Source: Candidatus Bipolaricaulota bacterium
Lineage (GTDB): Bacteria > Bipolaricaulota > Bipolaricaulia > RBG-16-55-9 > DRXL01
Reading direction: 5' to 3'
DNA length: 64,000 nucleotides
NCBI GenBank assembly: GCA_025060395.1
Contig: JANXCC010000002.1
Location: 250,791 to 314,790, forward strand
Numbering within the stretch: position 1 is the stretch's first letter; every line of letters starts with the position of its first letter. The notes under the pieces were generated by a model, which saw nothing but the letters and a program-made list of their open reading frames with translations, was not told the DNA's origin and made no database searches. Positions 47,593 to 55,867 of this stretch are shown here, in pieces. The position numbers were made by a program, and so were the translations under genes.

Positions 47593-47714
47593 ACCGGGCG
47601 AAGAGACATAGTGGCTGCTCCTGGCGGCAGACGGTGGACGAGACCCGGGAACGGATTCCTACTAAGACGGTGCCAAGCGTCTCATAGGCAGGAGAATAAG
47701 GCAAGCCATTGCTC

Positions 47715-47876
47715 TTACGGCAACCAGACCCTTTGGATAGTATACTGGCGCTCGATGATCCATTCTCGGGCACCTATCCGTCTTACCCTCGGTGCAGGTC
47801 TATTATCATTTACTTGGGGAACAATCTCTAGCTGGTATTCTTGAACCCGCGGTTGGCCAAGTCCTTCGTACTCCAT
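47715..47876 (-). CDS. 53-residue peptide ORF downstream of PCMT, candidate precursor
   Basis: A short frame following the methyltransferase by 18 bases on the minus strand. It starts MEYEGLGQPRVQEYQLEIVP, continues with QVNDNRPAPRVRR and ends IGAREWIIERQYTIQRVWLP. GGAAGA lies 8 bases ahead of the ATG. Charged and rich in Arg, Glu and aromatic residues, it could be the substrate peptide of the radical SAM and PCMT enzymes encoded before it; an Asp-Asn pair (NDN) would suit an isoaspartate-forming methyltransferase. It resembles nothing I know, and a chance frame cannot be excluded. Confidence 0.4.
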   Translation of the reverse strand: MEYEGLGQPRVQEYQLEIVPQVNDNRPAPRVRRIGAREWIIERQYTIQRVWLP

Positions 47877-47894
47877 ATATATATCTTCCAGCTG

Positions 47895-48956
47895 CTAGCA
47901 TATCCTCTTATTACTCCCGCTGATTCTCACCCACCCATCTTTCTCCCATGTCAGAAAGCCACCAACTGTACCTCCTTCGTCCCAAAGGAGCCCAAAGGTT
48001 TCAGGCGTTTTAGGATACCACTGGAGGCAGCAATTGGACGCGTTTAAAGCTAGAAAGAAGTACAATTGGTACACAAAGCAGACGAAGTCCCAGTCAGATC
48101 CGCGTAGCAAAAACAGCTTGCGCCCTAGGATTGTAGGACAAGGGGGAGAAGACCCCTCTTTCGGAACCTCTTCCCACGGTCTGGACCCTCCCAGCATCCC
48201 TAAAGCTTGGCCGAAGCCAGCTAGATCTAGCACTCTCCCTGACCCGTCCTTGAAGACCTGAGTAAGAGGGGCTACACTTCCTCCTCCCTGCTCAAGGGGC
48301 ACAAGCATCCATCCTGAAGGGGAAAGCTGCTCGAGCCAGCAAGGGGAGATGTCACTGGAGCATGTAGTGACTATAATCCTGTCATAGGGGGCATCTTCTG
48401 GTAATCCCCAATACCCATCACCACAATGGATGTGGATACCCCCGTACCCCGCTTGAGCAAGGAGGAGCTTAGCCGACTCCGCTAGGTCTGGTTGGATCTC
48501 TATGGTATGAATCAGGGCTGGATCCCCTACGATCTCCGCCATGAGTGCTGCATTGTAGCCCGTACCTGTGCCTATCTCGAGGACTTTAAACCCTGGCTGA
48601 AGCTTGAGGTATTCAAGCATATTAGCTATGAGCACCGGCGAGGAGCTTGCGGAAATCACCTCCCCTTTGGGGGAGATCTTGATAGGTAAGCCAGATGTGC
48701 TGGCCGTGTACACTTGTGCGATCCTCTCAGCTGGGGCGCTTGGGCCAAGAGGCACCCAAAAGAACCCTCTGTCCTCCTCCCAATCGTAGAACCCCTTGAG
48801 GAGGAGGTGGCGCTTAACCTTCAGGAAAGCCGTGCGAACCGGATCAGACAGATGCCTATTCCCTCCACACCATATGCTTGCCCCACGGCAAGCTAACTCC
48901 TGTTCGATCGCATCAACGTAATTCCTCATCAACACCGTTATGTTCATATGGGACAT
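47895..48956 (-). CDS. PCMT-like (L-isoaspartyl) O-methyltransferase
   Basis: A SAM methyltransferase of the protein-isoaspartate type, 353 residues versus about 210 for the housekeeping enzyme. The core is clear: SSPVLIANMLEYLKLQPG, motif I VLEIGTGTGYNAALMAEIVG, HTIEIQPDLAE, YDRIIVTTCS and WMLVPLEQGG. A C-terminal extension of about 110 residues with many Trp, Cys and Gly follows. Long PCMT homologs next to peptide-modifying enzymes methylate Asp in RiPPs to give aspartimide or isoaspartate. It overlaps the radical SAM gene by 13 bases, supporting a joint pathway. Confidence 0.83.
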   Translation of the reverse strand: MSHMNITVLMRNYVDAIEQELACRGASIWCGGNRHLSDPVRTAFLKVKRHLLLKGFYDWEEDRGFFWVPLGPSAPAERIAQVYTASTSGLPIKISPKGEVISASSSPVLIANMLEYLKLQPGFKVLEIGTGTGYNAALMAEIVGDPALIHTIEIQPDLAESAKLLLAQAGYGGIHIHCGDGYWGLPEDAPYDRIIVTTCSSDISPCWLEQLSPSGWMLVPLEQGGGSVAPLTQVFKDGSGRVLDLAGFGQALGMLGGSRPWEEVPKEGSSPPCPTILGRKLFLLRGSDWDFVCFVYQLYFFLALNASNCCLQWYPKTPETFGLLWDEGGTVGGFLTWEKDGWVRISGSNKRIC

Positions 48957-50214
48957 CTGTGTACCACCGTCTGATCTACCACCTTAGCCTTAGCTTCCCA
49001 TTTGCCAGTATAGGGATTATAGGCACACCAAGGCGGCTTCTCATAAAAAGATCCAGCCTGTAACAGCACCCGTAGAGGACAATCTGCGCAGGCATAGCGG
49101 TATTCGCAATCCTGGCACACCCTGACTTGATCTTTACTAATACATAATGTACCGCTCCAACAGGTGTTATACAACCTCCAGCAGAAGAGATCACGGTGAA
49201 CGACTGAGAAAGTGGGATTAAGTCGGATCGGTAAGGCCACCTTCCCCTTAGCTGCTGCATTAAGTAACTTCTCTGATGCGGTGTGAAGAAAGCTCTCTTT
49301 AGAGGTTGTCAGCTTATTGGTATAGCCACGCCCTACAGGCAAGATGAGTGCAGCTGAGAACTCACTGCCTAGCTGGTCTCTCACGAACTGCTCAGTCTCT
49401 AAGATATATTCTTGGTTCTCAAGCATCACTGGCATACGTACCTGGACCGTAACACCTCGCGCTCTTAAGCTTAAGATGTTTTTGACCGTCTTGACGAAGC
49501 TTCCCGATACTTGAGTTATACGATCATGCACCTTGCTGTCGGACGCATAGATTGAGGTTTGTATGGCAATATTGTGGTTGGGGAGAAGGTCGATTATGGT
49601 ATCTGTAAGAAGGGTGAGATTGGTGGAGAGAGAAACCCTTAGGCCCTTCTTTTGACTATACGCAATGAGCTGAAGAGTCAAATCCTTTACCAGGAGAGGC
49701 TCTCCCCCTGTAAGTATGATGCTATGTGCCCCCAAAGACGCAGCTTCATTAATGACTCGTTTCCAATCCTCTGCCCCTAATTCCTCACCAAGTTTAGCGA
49801 ATCCACCCTCAGCATAACAATGGATACATTTTAGATTGCACCGACGAGTGAGCTCCAGAAGAATATCCCGAAGGCGCAATATCGGTTGACCGAGGTCACG
49901 AAAATTAACCCAAGCCTTAGGATGCCCAGCGTACCAGTGCCCAAGCTCTGCACTAATCAGTACATCGAAAAAACTTGAGAGTTCTATAATACTACCCGGA
50001 AGCCTAGCTGCAATTTCAAGGAATGTTAACCCTTGGCGTGCTAAGGTGAGAGCCCTCGCCTCAATAGTACTAATCGAATATAGTTAAGGTCGTAAACTGC
50101 TCCTCGGTTTGCACCCTCTACAAAGTAGACACCATCGTTCAAGGCAAACCTTTGATCGAGATAGCGTCGAATATCCCAATATCGCTTAAATAAGTTTCTC
50201 ACGCCCTTAAACAC
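48944..50214 (-). pseudogene. Radical SAM/SPASM maturase 2, frameshifted near its N-terminus
   Basis: The main frame holds ELTRRCNLKCIHCYAEGG (the FeS-binding CX3CX2C), ILTGGEPLL and a SPASM-like tail CWSGTLCISKDQVRVCQDC, CADCPL, KPPWCAYN. Upstream of the TTG at 49879 the frame stays open and codes a recognition-like region (LTLARQGLTFLEIAARL, ELGHWYAGHPKAWVNFRD) back to a TAA at 50084, with no start. The missing N-terminus is in another frame from a GTG at 50214: FKGVRNLFKRYWDIRRYLDQ, NDGVYFVEGANRGAVYDLN. A one-base shift near 50080-50090 joins them into about 420 residues. It follows regulator 2 by 19 bases. Confidence 0.8.
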
Positions 50215-50233
50215 ATTCACCTTTTAGATTCAC

Positions 50234-51031
50234 TCATCGCACGCTTCCCGCTTCTAAAGGGCGTTCTACGATCACGGGGGGGGTGATATACTTCCGCAAC
50301 CCAGCTTCATCTAGAATGATCAGCTCCCTACACCGATACGCAATCAGTCCACGCTGCTTTAACCCCTTCAAGGTCTTGCACACCCATTCACGAGTGTTGC
50401 CCAGCATCTCCGCAAGATCGCGCTCCGTTAGCTCCAGATCAATCACAAACCCGTGATCGCTCTTGCGCCCATACTTCTCTCCCAACTCTAAGATGAGCTT
50501 GATCAGCCGCTCGCGCGTCCCAAGATGGGCTTGCTCGGCTAAACGCACACGCAACTCCTTAACCTCACCAGCTAATCTTTTCTGAATCTCCAAGGCAAGA
50601 GCTGAATTTCGCCTGAGCAGCTCCTGAAAGTCTATAGAGCTGATCCAGCCCACTACAGATTCAGTGAGCGCTTGGGCCGAGACGCTGCTAGGACCTAGCT
50701 GCCAGAAACCCTCTTCGCCAAAGCACTCCCCATCACGGAGAAACTTGACGATCTGCGTGTGGCCATCATGGATGCGATGTGCCAGCTGCACCTTGCCCTG
50801 GCAGAGCATATAACACCCAGAGATCATGCTCCCTTGGACAAAGATCGTCTCGCCCTTCTCGTAGCGGTGATGGCGAATGAGGGAGCTGAGCTGTGAGCGC
50901 TCATGAAGCGAGCCGAAGGGGCAGCGGGCTTCACAGACGGCACAGTTTGTCTTGCGCATCTTTGGTAGTCCGGTCGTCTCAGAGAGACTCGTGGCTGTGC
51001 ACCCCCTCCCAGGGGGGGTCCCTTCGCTCAT
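50234..51031 (-). CDS. Crp/Fnr family regulator 2 with Cys-rich N-terminus
   Basis: An intact 265-residue Crp/Fnr regulator. N-terminal NCAVCEARCPFG (three Cys in a CX2CX3C arrangement) resembles FNR-type FeS ligands and is followed by the cNMP-binding barrel (RYEKGETIFVQGSMISG, GHTQIVKFLRDGECFGEE) with further Cys, and the C-terminal HTH LTERDLAEMLGNTREWVCKT. GAGG is 6 bases before the ATG at 51031. It heads the module rSAM2-PCMT-peptide. The cysteines suggest sensing of oxygen, NO or redox state; this is inference from motif spacing. Confidence 0.88.
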   Translation of the reverse strand: MSEGTPPGRGCTATSLSETTGLPKMRKTNCAVCEARCPFGSLHERSQLSSLIRHHRYEKGETIFVQGSMISGCYMLCQGKVQLAHRIHDGHTQIVKFLRDGECFGEEGFWQLGPSSVSAQALTESVVGWISSIDFQELLRRNSALALEIQKRLAGEVKELRVRLAEQAHLGTRERLIKLILELGEKYGRKSDHGFVIDLELTERDLAEMLGNTREWVCKTLKGLKQRGLIAYRCRELIILDEAGLRKYITPPVIVERPLEAGSVR

Positions 51032-51079
51032 TGACATCCTCTAGTCGGTTCGTCATAATAAACAGCTGACAGCTCTCTT

Positions 51080-51493
51080 ATGAGCCAACGATTTGATGCG
51101 CTACGCACGTTCTGGCACACCGTGAGCCGATACTTAACCTGGGGCGACTATCTCGTGATCGCCCTCGTTTTGCTGGGAGCTGCAGCGGCGATCCCTTTAC
51201 TACACGAGACCGCCGAAGCCTCCGGGCGCTGGGCTATCGTGCGCCGAGACGGGCAAATAGTTCACAAGCTCTCGCTTGCCCAAGATCAAGAGATCACTGT
51301 CACCGGCCCCGCTGGAGAGACCGTCATTCAAGTGCAGAGCGGGCGCGTGCGCGTGCTGCGCTCCCCCGGAGCCCAAGAGATCTGTATGCGCCAGGGCTGG
51401 ATTCACAAACCCGGCCAAGCTCTGATTTGCTTGCCCAATCGCGTCACGATAGAGATCCCCGGAGACTCCGGCATTGACGCGATCTCACGATGA
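51080..51493 (+). CDS. NusG domain II-containing protein
   Basis: A 137-residue protein with one N-terminal membrane span (LTWGDYLVIALVLLGAAAAI) and an extracytoplasmic NusG domain II-like fold: ASGRWAIVRRDGQIVHKLSL, GPAGETVIQVQSGRVRVLRS, QEICMRQGWIHKPGQALICL and RVTIEI. Proteins of this kind stand beside ApbE and Gx transporters in many anaerobes and may receive or assist flavin-linked electron transfer; function unproven. Its stop overlaps the next ATG by four bases. It is the first gene right of the accessory block. Confidence 0.85.
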   Translation: MSQRFDALRTFWHTVSRYLTWGDYLVIALVLLGAAAAIPLLHETAEASGRWAIVRRDGQIVHKLSLAQDQEITVTGPAGETVIQVQSGRVRVLRSPGAQEICMRQGWIHKPGQALICLPNRVTIEIPGDSGIDAISR

Positions 51494-52038
51494 AACTCTA
51501 TACACGCAGCACGCTCCCCGAAGCCTGGCTCTTGAAGAGAATTCTCTTCGCGGCGCTCTTGGCGCTGGGGATCGTGCTCTATGTGCTCGAAGGGTTCTTC
51601 CCGCCGTTGGTGCCGGTGCCGGGGGCTAAGCTGGGGCTCTCGAACATCTTGGTGCTCTTCACGATGCTCTTTCTCGGCTACGGGGCGGGGATTCTCTTAG
51701 CGATTGCCCGAAGTATCTTGGGGAGCTTCATCGCCGGGACGCTCTTGGCCCCGGGAGCGCTCTTGAGTTTAGCTGGGGGCTTGGTGAGCGCCCTTGTTGT
51801 CGCGTTTAGTCTTAAAAAGCTCCGCCCGCCGCTGGGGCTTGTGGGCGTCAGCATCCTAGGAGCGATTGCCCACAACGTCACTCAGCTCGTCGTGGCGTAT
51901 TTTCTGTTTGTGCAGATCCCTGGGCTCTTTTACTATCTACCGTTTCTGTTGATCTTCGGGCTGCTCAGCGGACTCATTACCGGGCTTATCGCTGTTTATC
52001 TCTTTGAGCGCTTGGGCCGTGAGTTAGGGCTGACTTGA
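51490..52038 (+). CDS. Gx transporter family membrane protein
   Basis: A 182-residue protein with five or six spans of the Gx transporter family, distantly related to ECF S components. Signature: LEGFFPPLVPVPGAKLGLSN near residue 31, followed by ILVLFTMLFLGYGAGILLAIARS and GSFIAGTLLAPGALLSLAGG. It overlaps the NusG domain II gene. Some members were annotated as heptaprenyl diphosphate synthase component I because of gene context; the real substrate is unknown. Confidence 0.87.
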   Translation: MKLYTRSTLPEAWLLKRILFAALLALGIVLYVLEGFFPPLVPVPGAKLGLSNILVLFTMLFLGYGAGILLAIARSILGSFIAGTLLAPGALLSLAGGLVSALVVAFSLKKLRPPLGLVGVSILGAIAHNVTQLVVAYFLFVQIPGLFYYLPFLLIFGLLSGLITGLIAVYLFERLGRELGLT

Positions 52039-52040
52039 GT

Positions 52041-53054
52041 TTAGCCTGGCACTCGGATTGTCACTCGCTGCACTTCCACCTGGTCGCCTATACGTCCTAG
52101 GCGCACTGTCTTTGTGCCGCGCCCATTGACGATGTCCATCTTCTCGGAGAACGTCTGTGGGGAGAAGTTAATTGTAGCTTCAACAATCACTTGGATGCCC
52201 TTGGCATTCCTGGGCTCACGCACGTTATGAAGCTCGAGGACGATATCCCCGCCTGGCACCTGCGCTACGCGATATTCGCTCGGATCCAAGACACGCACAG
52301 TCTCCTTCAATAGTGGCTCTATAGCAGAGAGATTGGCTACAGCGCTGATCCTGGACTTTTGACTGCGGCCATGCGCGACACGGATACCCATGAGTTTCCA
52401 CACACCATCACGCTGCACAAAGACCGGAGCTCCATGCGTACGCTCATCGTCAGGATCAGGGAAGGGAATAAAAAACAGCTGGTTGTCCGCGGAGACCTCC
52501 GTGATAGTCACGGGTCTTTCTACAAATACAGGGGCACTATTGATAGTGCCGCCTTCAGGAAGGGCAATCACAGCAGCTTCACCAGGCTTAGGATCAAGAG
52601 TGATAGGGAGATCAGGCACGGAACGGGACCGCAGTTCTTTGATAACAGCATGATGAGTAGTCAGAGAGACAACTTCAAAAAGCTCCCCTGGACTTCTCTC
52701 TTGCAATCGAGCTGGATCAAGAGTATCAATAAAGATAAAGAACTCGATCTCGATATCACCTGACAAGTTGAGCTTTTGGTAGATATAATCTGGATCAATA
52801 TGCTCTCTTTCTGTTATCCACAGGGTCTCACCGGGTCGTGAGCGTAGAGCGACAGCCGTGACAGTTTGCACGAGGGCCACACGAAGTGGGATACCTGGGA
52901 CAAGGGGAAAGCGCGCTACGATGTGCATCTGCCGAACGTTCTCTTTGAATTGCGCCAACGGGCCGGTTGGCTGGGCCTGCCCATCGGGAAGGCCGACTAT
53001 AAGAGCCGCTATGATTACCACTAGACCGACATACCATCCCTGCCTCCGAAGCAT
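52041..53054 (-). CDS. Secreted protein of unknown function
   Basis: A 337-residue protein with a signal peptide (YVGLVVIIAALIVGLPDGQA). AGGAGGT stands 7 bases before the ATG at 53054, so I prefer it to the GTG three codons upstream. The sequence is beta-rich. One stretch (GAPVFVQRDGVWKLMGIRVA) resembles the strand around the active serine of trypsin-like proteases, GAPVF taking the place of GDSGGP, but no serine, histidine or aspartate triad is evident. Perhaps an inactive protease-like fold; I do not recognise it. Convergent with the Gx transporter gene, two bases apart. Confidence 0.6.
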   Translation of the reverse strand: MLRRQGWYVGLVVIIAALIVGLPDGQAQPTGPLAQFKENVRQMHIVARFPLVPGIPLRVALVQTVTAVALRSRPGETLWITEREHIDPDYIYQKLNLSGDIEIEFFIFIDTLDPARLQERSPGELFEVVSLTTHHAVIKELRSRSVPDLPITLDPKPGEAAVIALPEGGTINSAPVFVERPVTITEVSADNQLFFIPFPDPDDERTHGAPVFVQRDGVWKLMGIRVAHGRSQKSRISAVANLSAIEPLLKETVRVLDPSEYRVAQVPGGDIVLELHNVREPRNAKGIQVIVEATINFSPQTFSEKMDIVNGRGTKTVRLGRIGDQVEVQRVTIRVPG

Positions 53055-53116
53055 AGATGACACCTCCTATAGCTCATACCCACTCAATAGCACGATGAGG
53101 GATAAAAGTCAAGAGC

Positions 53117-53146
53117 TTGCCTAGCAGGGCTGATTCTGATTATACT
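53117..53146 (+). promoter_or_regulatory. Leaderless-type promoter of the inositol phosphatase gene
   Basis: TTGCCT (53117-53122), 18 bp, TATACT (53141-53146), then six bases and the GTG at 53153. There is no ribosome site. Confidence 0.6.
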
Positions 53147-53152
53147 AATTGA

Positions 53153-53941
53153 GTGAAAGACGTATTGGTCTTCAAAGAATTAGCTATAGAAGCGGCCCAT
53201 CAAGTTGGGAATCTCTTACGTGAAAACTTTCGACAGGGTCATCGCTTCGAGCTCAAGAGCAGCTTCCGTGATCTCGTGACGGAGTTCGACCGCCGCGCTG
53301 AAGAGATCATCGTCTCGTTGATCAGAAAGCACTTCCCAGAACACTCGATCCTTACCGAAGAGGGCTCCGTAGACCCTACAGACAGAGCCCCTTATCAATG
53401 GATCATAGACCCGATTGACGGGACCGCGAACTTCGCCCATGGCTTCCCATTCTTTGCTGTCTCTATCGCGCTCTATTATCAAGATGAAGCGCTCCTCGGC
53501 GTCGTGTATAATCCCGTCCATGATGAGCTGTTCGTGGGCGAAGCCGGTGGGGGGGCACAGCTCAACGGTCAGACTCTTCGCGTCTCGCAGGTCGAGACGC
53601 TCCACGAAAGCTTGGTGATGACCGGCTTTCCCTACGACGAACGCTTGGTCCCTAAACACCTAACGTGGTGGGAGCGCTTTGCCAGGAAGACCCAGAGCTT
53701 AAGACGGTTAGGCTCCTCGGCATTAGCGCTGGCGTATGTAGCGGCTGGACGAGCTGACGGCTACTGGGAGTTAGACTTAAAACCGTGGGACATGGCTGCT
53801 GGGGTGCTCCTAGTGCGCGAGGCGGGAGGGAGAGTCACAGACTTAGAAGGCAACAAACTCGATCTCAACCGTGGCGAGGTCTTAGCCAGCAACGGAAAGG
53901 TGCACAACGCGATGCTTCAAGTCCTGCAAGGGCGAGCGTGA
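53153..53941 (+). CDS. Inositol monophosphatase family protein
   Basis: A 262-residue Mg-dependent phosphatase of the IMPase/SuhB family. Metal-site motifs are complete: LTEEGSV (Glu of the first site), WIIDPIDGTANFAHGFP (Asp-Pro-Ile-Asp-Gly-Thr) and the distal GYWELDLKPWDMAAGVLLVREAGG. It could dephosphorylate inositol 1-phosphate, NADP or fructose bisphosphate; the sequence does not decide. Starts at a leaderless GTG and is followed by asnS after 6 bases, so both are probably on one message. Confidence 0.92.
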   Translation: MKDVLVFKELAIEAAHQVGNLLRENFRQGHRFELKSSFRDLVTEFDRRAEEIIVSLIRKHFPEHSILTEEGSVDPTDRAPYQWIIDPIDGTANFAHGFPFFAVSIALYYQDEALLGVVYNPVHDELFVGEAGGGAQLNGQTLRVSQVETLHESLVMTGFPYDERLVPKHLTWWERFARKTQSLRRLGSSALALAYVAAGRADGYWELDLKPWDMAAGVLLVREAGGRVTDLEGNKLDLNRGEVLASNGKVHNAMLQVLQGRA

Positions 53942-53947
53942 GGAGCG

Positions 53948-55267
53948 ATGGAGCAAACATACATCGAAGATATTGCGCAGAAGGTCGGGCAAGACGTCTT
54001 GATCTGCGGCTGGCTCTACAATCGTCGTGAGTCCGGCAAGATTCAATTCTTGCTTATTCGCGACGGCACCGGGGTCATTCAAGGGGTCGTCACGAAAGCC
54101 GATGGCGAAGCCTTTGAAAAGGCTCTGAAACTCACGCAAGAGTCGTCTTTGAAGGTCTGGGGCACGGTACGCGAGGACCCGCGGGCTCCCGGCGGATACG
54201 AATTACAAATCAAAAATATAGAGATCGTGCAGCGCGTCGAAGAGAAGTACCCCATCGACTTAAAAGAACATGGACCGGCGTTCTTGTTAGACCATCGACA
54301 CTTGTGGATTCGCACGCCCAGACAGACAGCGATCTTACGCTTGCGCCACGAAGTGATGAAGTCTATTCGCGATTTCTTCGACGAGCGTGGCTTCATCGCG
54401 ACGGAGTCCCCGATCTTGACCCCCTCAGCGTGCGAGGGCACCACGACGCTCTTTGAAGTCAATTATTTTGATGAGAAGGCGTATCTCTCCCAGAGCGGGC
54501 AACTCTACCTAGAAGCGACCGCGATGGCGCTGGGCAAGGTCTACTGGATCGGCCCGGCCTTCAGAGCTGAAAAATCCAAGACCCGCAAGCACTTAACGGA
54601 GTTCTGGATGGCCGAGGCCGAAGTCGCGTTCTTCGATCATGAGCAGAACCTCAAACTGCAAGAAGAGCTTGTCAAGTACGTGATCCAGCGATGCTTGCAG
54701 CGGCGCGCACGGGATCTCAAAGAACTGGGGCGCAAGACGGAGTCGCTCGAGCGCGCCGTAGCCGAGCCGTTCGCTCGTATTACTTATGCAGAGTCCCTGG
54801 AGCTCATCAACGATCTTTTGAAAGAGAAGATCGCATCTGGGGAGGTAGAGAAACTCAATTGGGGAGACGACTTCGGCGCGCCGCACGAAGAAGCTTTAGG
54901 GGAGTACTTTGGCAAACCGGTCTTCGTCGAGTTCTTCCCCGCCAAGATGAAAGCATTTTATATGGAACCCAAGCCCGATAACCCCGACTTGGTGTTAGCT
55001 GCTGATTTGATCGCTCCTGAAGGCTACGGCGAAATTATCGGAGGGAGCCAGCGCATCTCTGATATTAATCTCTTGAAACAGAGATTGAAAGACTTCGGGT
55101 TGTCCGAGGAACCCTACCAATGGTATATCGATCTCCGTAAATATGGGGGCGTGCCGCATTCTGGGTTTGGCTTGGGGGTAGAGCGTCTTACGGCCTGGAT
55201 CGCTGGCCTGGATCACTTGCGTGAGGCTATCCCCTTCCCCAGGATGATCTATAGACTCAAGCCTTAA
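53948..55267 (+). CDS. asnS: Asparaginyl-tRNA synthetase
   Basis: A class IIb synthetase of 439 residues charging tRNA-Asn. The N-terminal OB-fold anticodon domain ([20 protein letters not shown]) is followed by motif 2 with [19 protein letters not shown] and motif 3 [33 protein letters not shown] is the AsnRS rather than AspRS form. With both AsnRS and tRNA-Asn here, direct charging of Asn is possible in this organism, whatever the status of GatCAB. GAGGAGCG precedes the ATG. Confidence 0.93.
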   Translation: MEQTYIEDIAQKVGQDVLICGWLYNRRESGKIQFLLIRDGTGVIQGVVTKADGEAFEKALKLTQESSLKVWGTVREDPRAPGGYELQIKNIEIVQRVEEKYPIDLKEHGPAFLLDHRHLWIRTPRQTAILRLRHEVMKSIRDFFDERGFIATESPILTPSACEGTTTLFEVNYFDEKAYLSQSGQLYLEATAMALGKVYWIGPAFRAEKSKTRKHLTEFWMAEAEVAFFDHEQNLKLQEELVKYVIQRCLQRRARDLKELGRKTESLERAVAEPFARITYAESLELINDLLKEKIASGEVEKLNWGDDFGAPHEEALGEYFGKPVFVEFFPAKMKAFYMEPKPDNPDLVLAADLIAPEGYGEIIGGSQRISDINLLKQRLKDFGLSEEPYQWYIDLRKYGGVPHSGFGLGVERLTAWIAGLDHLREAIPFPRMIYRLKP

Positions 55268-55270
55268 GAG

Positions 55271-55864
55271 TCACTCTGCGCGCTTCTTGAAGATCTGGCC
55301 CTCGGTCCCCTGGGAGATTCTTTGAATATTGCTGCGGTGCTGCCAGACCGTCAGCAATCCCAGAACGCCGAAGAGCCCAATCAGCTCAAAGTTTCTCGTC
55401 CCAAAGAGATAGAGCACTCCGGGGATGAGCACTAACGCCATCATCGAGCCCACGGCAACATAGCGCGTCAGGAGCACGGTCACGACCCAAATCCCCACGG
55501 TCACCAGCAGCGCTGGCCAGGAGAAGAACAGTAAGAGCCCTAAAGTAGTCGCCACTCCCTTGCCCCCGCGGAACTTGAGCCAGATGCTCCAATTGTGTCC
55601 CACAACAGCTAGGCTCGAAAGCCACAGGGGGACGTTCACGATGCTTGTGAACCAGGCGGCCGCAACCCCTTTGCCCATGTCCCCTATCAGCGCGAGTGCG
55701 CCGTAGCCTACCCCGACAACGCGCGTGACGTTGGTCGCCCCGACGTTGCCGCTCCCATGTTGGCGAATATCTATATTCTTGAAGCGCGCGATTAAGTAAC
55801 TAAAGGGCACAGAACCGAGCAGATAGCAGAGGGCTCCTGCCCCAATAAGGGCCTGCCAGTCCAT
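55271..55864 (-). CDS. plsY: Acyl-phosphate:glycerol-3-phosphate acyltransferase
   Basis: A 197-residue polytopic enzyme that moves an acyl group from acyl-phosphate to glycerol 3-phosphate, the first step of phospholipid synthesis. Motifs are complete: GSVPFSYLIARFKNIDIRQH, GSGNVGATNVTRVVG, and FRGGKGVATTLGLLL, the three conserved loops. It starts four bases after the rpsA stop and is the last gene of a minus-strand lipid/translation run; plsC lies three genes up. Confidence 0.95.
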   Translation of the reverse strand: MDWQALIGAGALCYLLGSVPFSYLIARFKNIDIRQHGSGNVGATNVTRVVGVGYGALALIGDMGKGVAAAWFTSIVNVPLWLSSLAVVGHNWSIWLKFRGGKGVATTLGLLLFFSWPALLVTVGIWVVTVLLTRYVAVGSMMALVLIPGVLYLFGTRNFELIGLFGVLGLLTVWQHRSNIQRISQGTEGQIFKKRAE

Positions 55865-55867
55865 GAG

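Noticed and set aside
47564..47773. 69-codon minus-strand frame opposite the toxin tail
   Set aside because: No ribosome site, and the composition looks random; the 53-codon frame at 47715-47876 uses another register with a better start.
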